Positions 1-8,704 are shown, counted from the first letter of the stretch. The stretch: 11,543 bases of DNA from Gloeopeniophorella convolvens (GCA_022496205.1 WTXD01000355.1:1-11543), one strand, 5' to 3'. Translations and numbers: made by a program. The notes: generated from the sequence alone by a model not told the origin.

Positions 1-794
1 TTGGCGATTGTTTTGTGCAAACTCCATGAATGGGATGAGGTCAACCCAATTGTCTTGTTGATAGTTGTAGAAGACTCGTAGGTATTGTTCTAGTTCTTGG
101 TTAACTCGTTCTGTTTCACCATCGGTCTGAGGGTGATATGCAGTACTGAGGGTGAGAGTTACTTGGAGTCGTTTCCAGACTTCTTGCATAAATTGCAATG
201 CAAATTGCAGTCCTCTGTCGGAGATGACTTGTTTAGGAAGTCCAGTACGCTTCCAGACATAGTTAATGTAAAGGTTGGCGGTTTGTTCAGAAGTGATAGT
301 TTTATGACAGGGAGCGATGATAGTGGCTTTAGTGAAGCGGTCGACTACAACGTAGAGTGAGTCGTATCCCTTTGAGATGGGAAGGTCGGTGATGAAGTCC
401 ATAGTGATGACTTCCCAGGGACGGTTTGGGATTTCGTTCGGATGCAGTGGAATGGGATGAAGGTGTTGTCGTTTTGTGGTTTGGCAAGTGGCACAGCCGT
501 CGACATAGTCTTTGACAAATTTGGATATTCCAAGCCACCAGTATTCTCGGGAGACTAGTTCGTAAGTTTTCCATCTTCCTAGGTGGCCAGTGGCGAGTGA
601 CTCATGGTATTGTTGAACAATTTCTCATCGTAATTTAGTGTCTTTGAGGATATAGACCTTTCCTTGATGTAAGATGAGACCGTCTTCATAGTTCCAATCT
701 TCTAAGCCTTTCGCTATTGTACGTGGACCATTCTTCCTGATTGTTGTTAATGCTTTAGTGACTTCTTTGTCTTTGTCTTGAGCCCTGGTGATCT
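1..794 (-). pseudogene. pol: Ty3/gypsy integrase, N-terminal and catalytic domains, partial
   Basis: This is the downstream part of pol, encoding the integrase that inserts the cDNA into the host genome. The N-terminal zinc-binding domain is visible as H-x6-H-x29-C-x2-C (HESLATGH to CATC, about 600 down to 490). The catalytic core has all three acidic residues: D at 397-399 (in MDFITDLP), D at 217-219 (in SDRGLQF) and E at 109-111 (in TERVNQ). The spacing from second D to E is exactly 35, the DD35E pattern. The AYHPQTDG motif lies just before the E. An in-frame TGA at 625-627 separates the linker from the zinc domain. It lies in codon context where CGA is plausible. The frame is then open to position 1, where the window cuts the protein. 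The palindrome at 795-3896 separates this part from RNase H. The methionine near 825 lies inside the insertion and is not a real start. Confidence 0.93.
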
Positions 795-975
795 TCTTTG
801 TAAAGTAAAACATGGTAATATTCATATTTTGGTCGTCATTTTCAGCATGAATTTTTGATACTATAGTAATGCTGATAATACAGCTATTATAGTAAAAACT
901 TCTATAAAGTGCATACTACACTGCTAACATGATAGTGCCTACTATAAACACTATTATAAATACAATAGTATACTA

Positions 976-1836
976 TGTATTGTACTATCAGTACTAGTAA
1001 ATACTATAGTATATATATAGTCTTACTTAGAGTACTATAATAAATATTATAGTGTAGTATATACAGTTCTACCAGCACTATAGTAATTACTATAGTATAC
1101 TATATATGGGCATATCAGCCCTATAGTAGATACTATAGTATAATATATATGGTTTTGTTAGCCCTACAGTAAAGATTATAGTATACTATGCATAGTTCTA
1201 TCAGCTTTATAGTAAATACTATAGTATAATACATATGGTTTCACTAGCACTATAGTGAATACTATACTATACTATACATAGTATTCTTAGCCTTACAATG
1301 AATCTTACAGTATACTATACATGATTCTATCAGCCCTTTAGTGAATACTATAGTATAATATACATGGTTTTGTCAGCCTTACAATAAATATTATAGTATA
1401 CTATACATGGTTCTATCAGCCCTATAGTAAATACTATAGTATAATATACATGATTCTACCAGTACTATAGTAAATACTACAGTATACTATACATGGTTTT
1501 GTCAGCCTTACAATGAATATTATAGTATACTATACATGATTCTATCAGCCCTTTAGTGAATACTATAGTCTACTATATATGGTTCTACCAGTACTCTAGT
1601 AAATACTATAGTATACTATACATAGTTTTGTCAGCCTTACAATAAATATTATAGTATACTATACATGGTTCTATCAGCCCTATAGTGAATACTATAGTAT
1701 AATATACATGATTCTACCAGTACCATAGTAAATACTATACTATACTATACATAGTCCTACTAGTACTCTAGTAAATACTATACTATACTATATATAGTTC
1801 TATCAGCCCTGTAGTAAATACTATCCTATTCTAGAC
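976..1836 (+). repeat. About 20 tandem copies of a 43 bp AT-rich repeat (left arm)
   Basis: The landmark CAT(G/A) recurs at 1277, 1320, 1363, 1406, 1449, 1492, 1535, 1621, 1664, 1707 and 1750, all multiples of 43 bp apart. The phase can be followed back to about 976 and on to about 1836. Each unit has a TYTRYCAG(C/T)C-like stretch followed by self-complementary blocks such as ACTATAGT and TAGTATACTA, so each unit is itself a small palindrome. Units fall into variant types. The TTTTGTCAGCCTTAC type recurs at 1363, 1492 and 1621, giving a 129 bp three-unit higher-order period there. The array has the position and form of subterminal repeats in a transposon; any protein binding is inference. Confidence 0.9.
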
Positions 1837-1968
1837 TCTTCCAGATTCTTCCAGGCTCTTCTATAGCCCACCTTGAGTTCCAGTATCCACCTTAGTTCCA
1901 CTTTCATGTGGGTCACTAGTTATCACATGTTGCTGTGTTTATTACATGCAAACCACACTCTTTTTATG

Positions 1969-1976
1969 TATATAAG
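1969..1976 (+). promoter_or_regulatory. TATA box of left LTR-like module
   Basis: TATATAAG lies 228 bp before the module's 3' end, matching the TATA position in the solo LTR (8675-8682). Transcription from here would run inward through the centre and into the right arm. Confidence 0.6.
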
Positions 1977-1998
1977 GGATGCTGTTTTTGCCCTTGTT

Positions 1999-2029
1999 GC
2001 CTCAGTCTGTTAATTTCACTAACTGAGGC
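1999..2029 (+). other. Stem-loop GCCTCAGT/ACTGAGGC downstream of TATA
   Basis: GCCTCAGT and ACTGAGGC form a perfect 8 bp stem around a 15 nt loop, about 25-30 bp after the TATA box, so probably near the start of the transcript. The solo LTR has the same stem at the same place (8705-8736) with one G-U pair and a different loop. The mirror copy lies at 2662-2692. Confidence 0.6.
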
Positions 2030-2178
2030 AAGTACTTTACTTCTGGTACTTCTAGACTTGCACTTACTTACTTACTTACTTTAGCTTTGCTCTTGCTTGC
2101 CTAGGTATTGCACCAATGATATAAAGTCTATTGACTTCACTGACTGAGCTTTACTCTTGCTTGCCTAATTGGCACCCT

Positions 2179-2512
2179 ATTTTGCTGTGCTTTAACATAG
2201 CTCTCTATCAATGCACTAGAGGCTGATTACCTCTTGTTACAACTTACTTCTATAATACTAGTATATAGAGGAGCAGAGGTGGTGCACAAAGAGTAGTCTT
2301 TGTAAAGGACTGATATTATAGGTGTTGGCCTTGAATCTACTAGCTAGTGTAGACCAATAAAGATAGCAGAGCAAAGGCAACCAGTAGAATACTAAGAATG
2401 ATGAGTTGAGTAGATTAGAAATATCACAAGTGGATAGTCTGAGGACTACTTGTCTTAGCACTATCTTTATATATATAAGAGTCTATTTATATTGTTGAAG
2501 CATAGTAGAAAC
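2179..2512. other. Non-palindromic centre of the insertion
   Basis: These 334 bp separate the arms and do not pair with each other. The outer 15-20 bp on each side are diverged 3' ends of the LTR-like modules. The interior is AT-rich with no recognisable gene. A 67-codon ORF at 2258-2461 (minus) has no domain and skewed composition, so I do not call it. An 11 bp copy of the element's own terminal sequence, TCTTTGTAAAG, lies at 2297-2307. Confidence 0.7.
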
Positions 2513-2855
2513 AGGGTGCCAATTAGGCAAGCAAGAGTAAAGCTCAGTCAGTGAAGTCAATAGACTTTATATCATTGGTGCAATACCTAGGCAAGCAAGA
2601 GCAAAGCTAAAGTAAGTAAGTAAGTAAGTGCAAGTCTAGAAGTACCAGAAGTAAAGTACTTGCCTCAGTTAGTGAAATTAACAGACTGAGGCAACAAGGG
2701 CAAAAACAGCATCCCTTATATACATAAAAAGAGTGTGGTTTGCATGTAATAAACACAGCAACATGTGATAACTAGTGACCCACATGAAAGTGGAACTAAG
2801 GTGGATACTGGAACTCAAGGTGGGCTATAGAAGAGCCTGGAAGAATCTGGAAGAG
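2494..2855 (-). repeat. LTR-like promoter module, right arm, inverted
   Basis: This is the inverted partner of 1837-2197, identical as far as the arm boundary at 2513. Its last 20 bp (2494-2512) then diverge from the left copy, yet they still end in the LTR-like TTCAACA (minus strand; TGTTGAAG at 2493-2500 on plus). The two modules therefore face each other with their 3' ends across the centre. An ordinary retrotransposon would have its LTRs in direct orientation. Confidence 0.78.
2715..2722 (-). promoter_or_regulatory. TATA box of right LTR-like module
   Basis: This is the mirror copy of the left TATA box, on the minus strand, and would fire leftward across the centre. The two promoters are convergent. 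Confidence 0.6.
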
Positions 2856-3715
2856 TCTAGAATAGGATAGTATTTACTACAGGGCTGATAGAACTATATA
2901 TAGTATAGTATAGTATTTACTAGAGTACTAGTAGGACTATGTATAGTATAGTATAGTATTTACTATGGTACTGGTAGAATCATGTATATTATACTATAGT
3001 ATTCACTATAGGGCTGATAGAACCATGTATAGTATACTATAATATTTATTGTAAGGCTGACAAAACTATGTATAGTATACTATAGTATTTACTAGAGTAC
3101 TGGTAGAACCATATATAGTAGACTATAGTATTCACTAAAGGGCTGATAGAATCATGTATAGTATACTATAATATTCATTGTAAGGCTGACAAAACCATGT
3201 ATAGTATACTGTAGTATTTACTATAGTACTGGTAGAATCATGTATATTATACTATAGTATTTACTATAGGGCTGATAGAACCATGTATAGTATACTATAA
3301 TATTTATTGTAAGGCTGACAAAACCATGTATATTATACTATAGTATTCACTAAAGGGCTGATAGAATCATGTATAGTATACTGTAAGATTCATTGTAAGG
3401 CTAAGAATACTATGTATAGTATAGTATAGTATTCACTATAGTGCTAGTGAAACCATATGTATTATACTATAGTATTTACTATAAAGCTGATAGAACTATG
3501 CATAGTATACTATAATCTTTACTGTAGGGCTAACAAAACCATATATATTATACTATAGTATCTACTATAGGGCTGATATGCCCATATATAGTATACTATA
3601 GTAATTACTATAGTGCTGGTAGAACTGTATATACTACACTATAATATTTATTATAGTACTCTAAGTAAGACTATATATATACTATAGTATTTACTAGTAC
3701 TGATAGTACAATACA
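2855..3715 (-). repeat. About 20 tandem copies of a 43 bp AT-rich repeat (right arm)
   Basis: This is the mirror image of the left array, with the same units and the same order of variants in reverse complement. The two arrays together give about 40 units. Their matching variant order shows that one arm was copied from the other or both were homogenised after expansion. Confidence 0.88.
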
Positions 3716-3896
3716 TAGTATACTATTGTATTTATAATAGTGTTTATAGTAGGCACTATCATGTTAGCAGTGTAGTATGCACTTTATAGAAGTTTTTACT
3801 ATAATAGCTGTATTATCAGCATTACTATAGTATCAAAAATTCATGCTGAAAATGACGACCAAAATATGAATATTACCATGTTTTACTTTACAAAGA

Positions 3897-3949
3897 TAGC
3901 TGCCAGTATTGTTGTCTTGAGATTCTCTGATGCATCGTCATAGATTTTG
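3897..3949 (-). pseudogene. pol: Linker between RNase H and integrase, after a frameshift
   Basis: The RNase H frame ends in TGA at 3938-3940. Reading one base out of phase from about 3944-3949 gives an open, ordinary-looking sequence (IYDDASENLKTTILAA) that runs up to the palindrome boundary. A single-base insertion or deletion near 3945 is the simplest explanation. This short stretch is the natural start of the RNase H-integrase linker, whose other side resumes at about 794 (ITRAQDKDKEV). Confidence 0.7.
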
Positions 3950-5371
3950 GTCTCCAATACTAGTAGTAGTGCCAGCACGAGTAGCTTGGATTGCGAAAAA
4001 CTTGACGTCCAAGAGGATTTTGTTGTCATTTTCAGTCATTATCCCCTCTTTAAGATCTGGATGGCGGGACAGATGATCGGCACAGTTGTAGATGCCAGGT
4101 TTATAAAGGAGAAGAACGTCGTATTGGGAAAGTTCGAGAGACCAACGTGCTTGTCTCCAAGTGAGTTTCTGTTTCGTGGTGAAGTATGTCAGGTTGTTGT
4201 GGTCGGTCCAGATTTCAACATGGTGTTGGGCCCCTTGTAAATAATGTTGATAGGTTTCAAGGGAGCGGATAATAGCAAGGAGTTCTTTGTCGTGGATGTC
4301 GTAGTTGCATTCCGTGTTGGTCATGGATTTAGAGAGGAATGCGACCGGGTGCCAGCGATTAATTTCATCTGGTTGCTCCAGCACAGCGCCGATGGCAAAG
4401 TCGGAGGCGTCTGTAATCAGACAAAATGGACGGGTGTGGTTGGGGAGTGTGAGTACTGGGGCTGAGGTGAATGCGTGCTTGAGGTTGTTAAACACTTGTT
4501 GACAGGCTGAGGACCACTGGAACGGAGTGTCTTTACATGTGAGGGCATGAAGTGGTCGTGCAATCTTGGAGAAATCTTTGATGAAATGTCTGTAGAAATT
4601 GCCAAAGCCGAGGAATGCTTGAACGTGCTTGAGTGTTTTTGGCGTTGGCCACTCCCTGATGGCCTTGAGTTTGGCAGGGTCCATGCGAATGCGACCGGCA
4701 GAGATGATAAGACCGAGGTACTCAATGGTTGTCTGGAAGAAGGAACATTTCTCTAGTTTGAGGTAAAGGTCGAGTTCGCGAAGGCGTTGGAGGACACGGT
4801 GAACAAGAGCATAGTTTTCTTCAAGAGTGTCGGTAAAGATGAGGATGTCGTCCATATAGATAACAACGCAGCTGGTTGTGATGATATCCTTGAAGTTCTC
4901 ATTCATGAAGGATTGGAATGTGCCGGGGGAGTTGCAGAGTCCAAAGAACATGACTAGGGGTTCAAATAGACCACGGTTGGTCTTGAAGGCGGCTTTCCAT
5001 TCATCGCCTTCTTTGATGCGAATATTGTTATAGCCCCAGCGGATGTCGAATTTGGTGAAATAGCGGGCGTTCTTGAGTTTGTCGATAAGTTCAGGGATGA
5101 GTGGAAGTGGGTAGGCATTCTTAATCGTGATATTGTTGAGGGCACAATAGTCTTGTACAGGGCGTAACTTTCCATCTTTCTTTTTGACGAAGAAGAAAGG
5201 GCTTGCCATGGGTGACTTTGAAGGGCGAATGTAGCCTTTTGCAAGGTGTTCTTTGAGGAATTCGTCAAGAGCCTTCTGTTCGTCCAGAGTGAGACTATAG
5301 ATTTTACAATCACAGAGTTGTGCGTCAGGTTTCAGGTCGATAGCATGGTCCCAGGGTTTGCGAGCAGGGAG
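3941..5371 (-). pseudogene. pol: Ty3/gypsy reverse transcriptase and RNase H
   Basis: This region makes cDNA from the element's RNA and degrades the RNA template. Numbering from the Met at 5209, which is internal and not a real start, RT has catalytic D55 (KFDIRWGYNN) and the YMDD box at residues 118-121 (4847-4858), with FGLCNSPGTFQ and FLGFGNFYRHFI in the expected order. RNase H has D267 (TDASD), E309 (DKELLAI) and D336 (WTDHNN), followed by the NCADHLSRHP end. RT starts upstream of 5209, near the LAKGYIRPS motif, after a TGA at 5372-5374. The usual arginine of the YRxLN motif is Cys (TGT, 5144-5146), which fits a CGT to TGT change. All main catalytic residues remain. The frame ends at 3938 through the frameshift described separately. 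Confidence 0.95.
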
Positions 5372-5374
5372 TCA

Positions 5375-6372
5375 TTGGGCAGCTGATTCTTCAAAGACTT
5401 TACGGTACTTGAGGAATTCTTGAGGGACAATGTCTTCAATTGTCTTCTTAGGTGCGACATTTTGTTCGGCCAATTGTTGTGAATGAGTCATTTTGGCGTG
5501 GACAGATATAGATCCTATCGACAGGTGTAACTCTAGTTGTGTTACAGGACAAGCTCTAGGATCATGGACCATTGAGCGGGTGTGTGTTGATTCTGCTTGG
5601 AAGAGTCGTCTGATGGTGGTGAGGTCGACGGAGTCAAGGAGGTATGGTTCTTGAAGGGTGTAGTCGATGTAACCGCAAGATGCAAGGACTGTTTGCATTT
5701 CTATGGCAAAGTTCATGTCGGCTTCGTGGATACCATCTTCATTGATATTGATTGGTGCAGTGATGGTACAGATTAGACCAACAGGAATGTTGTCTAGTGC
5801 GGTGGCAGAGATGGTGGAGTTAGATAGTTGGCAGGAAGGGGGACAACGGTCAAAGGTAATTGTGTCCTTTTCCCAGTTGATACTAGGGTTGTGTCATCTA
5901 AGCCAGTCCGTGCCTAAGATGAGGTCGTGGTTGCCGATGTCAGTGAGATATAGTTCAATCCATTCTTGATGCGAGTGGCCGTCTAGTGTAGGGATTTCAA
6001 GGCGTTGAATAGTAGTATGTTGAACTAAGCCGGTGGCGTTATCAGTGCCATCGACATTGCAAACAGGGAAAGGTTTGACGAGTTTCTTGAGTGTGAAGTG
6101 ATGTTGGTTGGCGAAGTTGGTATGTAGGATAATGCCTTCTGCGCCACTATCAACAAGTGCATGTACACTGATTTTTTAGCCAGAGGACTGTCCTAGGAAA
6201 TTGACTCTAACAGATATGGACGGAGTTCGTCGATTACGCATCGTAGACGATGGTACAGGAATAGAGTCAATCATTACAAAGGGTTCAAATTTCTTGACTC
6301 CGAAGAACCTCTCATACGTCCTCTGAACACGAAGAGTCCCAATAGACAGTGCGGCTATGGGACGGTTCAAAA
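5375..6372 (-). pseudogene. pol: Retroviral-type aspartic protease and linker
   Basis: This is the N-terminal part of pol, which processes the Gag-Pol polyprotein. The active-site triplet is Asp-Ser-Gly (LVDSGAEG, DSG at 6143-6151). About 75 residues later comes LILGTDWL, the flap-to-end motif of Ty3/gypsy proteases, followed by HNPSINW. The frame is shared with RT: low codon positions stay in the same phase from 6370 to 3938. It is broken by TAA at 6176-6178 just before the active site, TGA at 5894-5896 after GTDWLR, and TGA at 5372-5374 before RT. The frame opens in the -1 phase relative to gag at about 6370, with no ATG at the start, as expected for a product made by frameshifting. It is inactive because of the stops. 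Confidence 0.9.
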
Positions 6373-6377
6373 ATCCT
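6367..6377 (-). promoter_or_regulatory. Candidate -1 ribosomal frameshift site between gag and pol
   Basis: On the minus strand gag ends GAT TTT TGA. Slipping back one base on the five T's would give TTT TTG AAC and enter the protease frame, which is open from exactly this point. A Phe codon on a T-run with a stop in the next codon is a reasonable place for -1 slippage. It is not the classic X XXY YYZ heptamer, and I did not model a downstream pseudoknot. Many Ty3/gypsy elements use -1 frameshifting here. Confidence 0.5.
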
Positions 6378-8171
6378 TCTTCTCGGAAGTGGCAGGTGGG
6401 GAGATGATGTCGGAAACAGCTTGTTTGGCCTCGGGAGTGGCTTGAGCATACCAGCTGTTGATAGCTTGGATAGAAGTGTCGGTAGTGGAGGAAGATGATG
6501 GGTCATTCGCAATGAGATTGCGAGAGTTAGATGAGGGAGTGAAGGATCCGCCGCGTCCGTGGCCTCGGAATGATCCTCTGAAGTTTCCTCTTCCTCGGCG
6601 GTTAAAATTGAACGAAGTGGAAGATGAGGGTCCGCTAGGTTTCTTGAGGCATTTGTTAGACCAGTGTCCTCCTCCTCCACAGTACATGCAGAGGTTGTTG
6701 TCACGACAATGCTTGCGTTCTTCAGTAGTGAGTGGGGGAAATGCAGTGGTCGCATTGACTTGTGAGATTTCTCCTTCTTCGAGGGAGCGGATGTTGCTTC
6801 ATCCACGTCCACCTCGAAAGGTACTCCTGGGACGGTTCGTCCAGTAGGAGTTGTCAAGTTCTTGGATAATCTTAACAACTTCTGCAAGCGTCTTTGGTTT
6901 ATTTGCGACAGCAGAGTACTTCTGCTCAAGTTGATTGTTCAGGTTATGGCGGAGGACAGGGATAGTGACGGTGTCGTCAGTGATGGCAGCTTCTGTTCGT
7001 GCAACATCCCAATCTTGATACCATTCGCGGAAGCAGCGAATGCCTTGTGGATACTGGAAGAACTTGTTGATAGCGAGTTGTTTCTGGTCAGGGTTGGTGA
7101 ACATAGTTTCGAAGGTGTCGACAAAAGCTTTCCAGGTGCCATAGGCTTTGTTCGTGAGTGTGTCATTCATGCGGACGCGAGCCCATTCTCCGGCATGGGT
7201 GTTGTTTTTAAAGTGAGTATAGGCGTTGGTGATCTTCTTGGTGTCGGTGTTATATAGGTCTTCATTGAGTGAATAATAGTTGTTAAGATGAGAAAGGAAT
7301 TGGCAGGCAGTAGCTTCTGCGCCATCAAAGGGTTCTGGGGGCTGCCAAGTAACTTGGAAGACATCTTGGGCAGAGCAGTAGTGGTTCCTTGAGATGGTGG
7401 GTTTACTGGTGGTTTAAATGGAGGTGGTACTTGAGTCTGACGAGTTGAAGAGGCAACTGGAGTCTGAGTCAGTCCAATACGAGAGACAGGAGGTGTAGGA
7501 GTCTGGACGAAAGGTACAAGTTCTTGAGGCTGAGACGGTGAAGGTGCAACTGGTTCAGATAATTCTTCAGGAATTGGGTTTTCTTAAGGAGATGGATGAT
7601 GTTCTGGGGTACCAAAGCCTCCAGGTATGGTGCGAGGTGAGTTTGCAGCGAATGGGGTGCCTAATGGAGTAACTTTTCTGGAGATGCGTTGGATGGTTTC
7701 TTGAGTAGATTCTAGGAGTTCGTTGACTTCATCTGAGTCATCTGAGGGAGGTGGTGAAGGTGGCAGTACGATGCGGGTTTGTTCAGGAGGATTGAAGTAG
7801 ACAGGTTGATGATTGAAGGATTCTCAGCATTTCCTATCTTCTCTCCAGCAGACTTTCTTGTCTTTGTAAAGTCCTTCTAGGGAAGCCCAGGCGTAACCTT
7901 GAAGTTGATCGGCGTGTGGGTAGTAGGCGTTGAGTGCTTCGAGAACTGGTACTTGATAAGTGGTAAAAACTGCTTGCTTGGTTGCTTCGTCAAGGACGAG
8001 AGTTCATTCAAGGACTGTGGCGATAATGTAGACGTGTCCGCTTTCTTCGTCAAGTCTGATTTTCCTAATAATGCTTCTGGGAGGTAGATGTCGGGAGATA
8101 TCAGTGATTTCTTCTGGGCTAGGATTGTTCCAAGCGTGTTCTTTGATATATTCTTGGAATTTGGTACTCAT
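6367..8171 (-). pseudogene. gag: Gag polyprotein (capsid and CCHC nucleocapsid), broken
   Basis: Gag forms the virus-like particle and binds element RNA. The C-terminal part has a zinc knuckle C-x2-C-x4-H-x4-C (6649-6690) beside RGRG/SFRGHGRGG basic-glycine stretches. The capsid core (about 7330-6810) begins PPEPFDGAEATA and contains FVDTFETMF and REWYQDWDVART, typical of retrotransposon gag. The N-terminal part (8171 to about 7400) starts MSTKFQEYIKEHAW and ends in a Pro/Ser/Thr-rich linker. The N-terminal and core parts are in different phases, so a frameshift of -1 type lies near 7340-7415. In-frame stops are TGA 8004-8006, TGA 7824-7826, TAA 7584-7586 and TGA 6799-6801, and the final stop is TGA 6367-6369. 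I chose ATG 8169-8171 because it follows the stop of the upstream ORF by 10 bp. Gag may instead be continuous with that ORF. Confidence 0.82.
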
Positions 8172-8412
8172 AAAGAGTGATTCAGATGACGGGGAGTCCT
8201 ACAACTTGCACAGTGTAGGTGTTGACGTTGTGATGATATGTGATGGTGAAAGCGTGGTTAAGGATGGGACAGTGTCGATCAATGGAATGGTGTTCGATGC
8301 GGGCGTAGTCTTCTTCGATGTGGTCGCGAAAGATTCTTGTAGATTGCTTTCACAGATAGCCTTCAAAGTGCAGAGGATCGCTAGTGAAGTTGGCGAGTTC
8401 GTGGAGATTGTG

Positions 8413-8417
8413 GGGGA
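8413..8417. repeat. Target-site duplication GGGGA, left copy
   Basis: GGGGA lies directly before the TGTTG start of the solo LTR and is identical to 8903-8907. Confidence 0.88.
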
Positions 8418-8674
8418 TGTTGAGACGGACAGTGTCCTGGCGGCTCTGATTAGATTAGATATGGACCTAATGATCAAGGACTATCTTATCTTGTGTACAT
8501 AATGTTCTAGACTTAAGGCTGTGCTCAGCCCCACATTCGTTTCCGTGTTTCGGACTCTTCTAGGGCATTCCATGACCCACCCTGTACTCCGGTACCCACT
8601 CTTACTCCGTTTCATGTGGGTCTCCTAGGCTTTCTAAGCATTGTTTATCACATGCTATTGTCGCTCCTTACTTG

Positions 8675-8682
8675 TATAAAAG
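8675..8682 (+). promoter_or_regulatory. TATA box of the solo LTR
   Basis: TATAAAAG lies 227 bp before the LTR 3' end and fixes the LTR as plus-oriented. A transcript from here would run antisense to the upstream ORF of the host retrotransposon. Confidence 0.65.
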
Positions 8683-8704
8683 GACCTCCTCTTTCGCCTT
8701 TGTA

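Larger units (their letters stand above)
795..2178 (+). repeat. Left arm of the palindrome
   Basis: This is the left 1,384 bp arm, complementary to 2513-3896. It is very AT-rich as far as about 1836, then has more balanced composition in the LTR-like module. It starts TCTTTGTAAAG and ends ...GGCACCCT, the last position that pairs. No ORF of note is present. Confidence 0.9.
1837..2197 (+). repeat. LTR-like promoter module, left arm
   Basis: From about 1837 to TTTAACA at 2191-2197 the sequence is collinear with the 3' part of the solo LTR at 8418-8902. Shared landmarks in the same order are GACTCTTC, CCCACC, TTTCATGTGGGTC, TTATCACATG, a TATA box, a stem-loop ending ACTGAGGCAAGTAC, GGTATTGCAC and a GCTTYAACA end. 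TATA to 3' end is 228 bp here and 227 bp in the solo LTR. Three imperfect 10 bp TCTTCCAG-type repeats lie at 1833-1862, and an ACTT microsatellite lies at about 2062-2082. No matching LTR 5' end is visible; the 43 bp array stands in its place. It is either an LTR whose U3 was replaced or expanded, or a captured LTR fragment. Confidence 0.8.
795..3896. mobile_element. 3.1 kb near-perfect palindromic (foldback-like) insertion
   Basis: Positions p and 4691-p are complementary from 795/3896 inward to 2178/2513. That gives arms of 1,384 bp with no mismatch or gap in the segments I compared by eye (795-900, 1561-1620, 1801-1860 and 2000-2178). The 334 bp centre (2179-2512) is not palindromic. Arms consist of a 170 bp outer segment, about 20 tandem 43 bp units and an LTR-like module. 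The insertion lies between RNase H and integrase of the host retrotransposon. It is flanked by near-identical 10 bp sequences, CTTTGTAAAG (796-805) and CTTTACAAAG (3886-3895), which could be a target duplication or simply the ends of the inverted repeat. Keeping one such copy would make the interrupted pol frame continuous. No transposase or other credible protein is encoded, so it is non-autonomous. Long inverted repeats built of tandem units recall Foldback elements; membership in that class is inference. Confidence 0.85.
2513..3896 (-). repeat. Right arm of the palindrome
   Basis: This is the reverse complement of 795-2178. Its modules come in mirror order: LTR-like module 2494-2855 (reading leftward), 43 bp array about 2855-3715, then the outer segment to 3896. 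It ends CTTTACAAAGA, followed directly by retrotransposon coding sequence. Confidence 0.9.

Noticed and set aside
976..1836. CRISPR array
   Set aside because: The 43 bp period is fully repetitive with no unique spacers, there are no cas genes, and the context is eukaryotic.
2258..2461. 67-codon ORF on the minus strand in the palindrome centre
   Set aside because: It has no domain, a Leu/Ser/Tyr-heavy composition as expected of AT-rich random sequence, and no supporting context.
795..3896. Missed-hairpin long-read artefact as the cause of the palindrome
   Set aside because: Such artefacts give palindromes with little or no unique centre. Here 334 bp are non-palindromic, module ends differ between arms, and both flanks belong to one interrupted gene. 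It is still worth checking in raw reads.
795..3896. DIRS-type retrotransposon with inverted terminal repeats
   Set aside because: It has no tyrosine recombinase, RT or internal complementary region. The inner modules look like Ty3-type LTR ends.
3947..4756. Plus-strand ORFs at 97-360, 3947-4756, 5703-5969, 6458-7257, 7899-8502 and 9611-9883
   Set aside because: They are antisense shadows of the minus-strand retrotransposon ORFs and show no family features.
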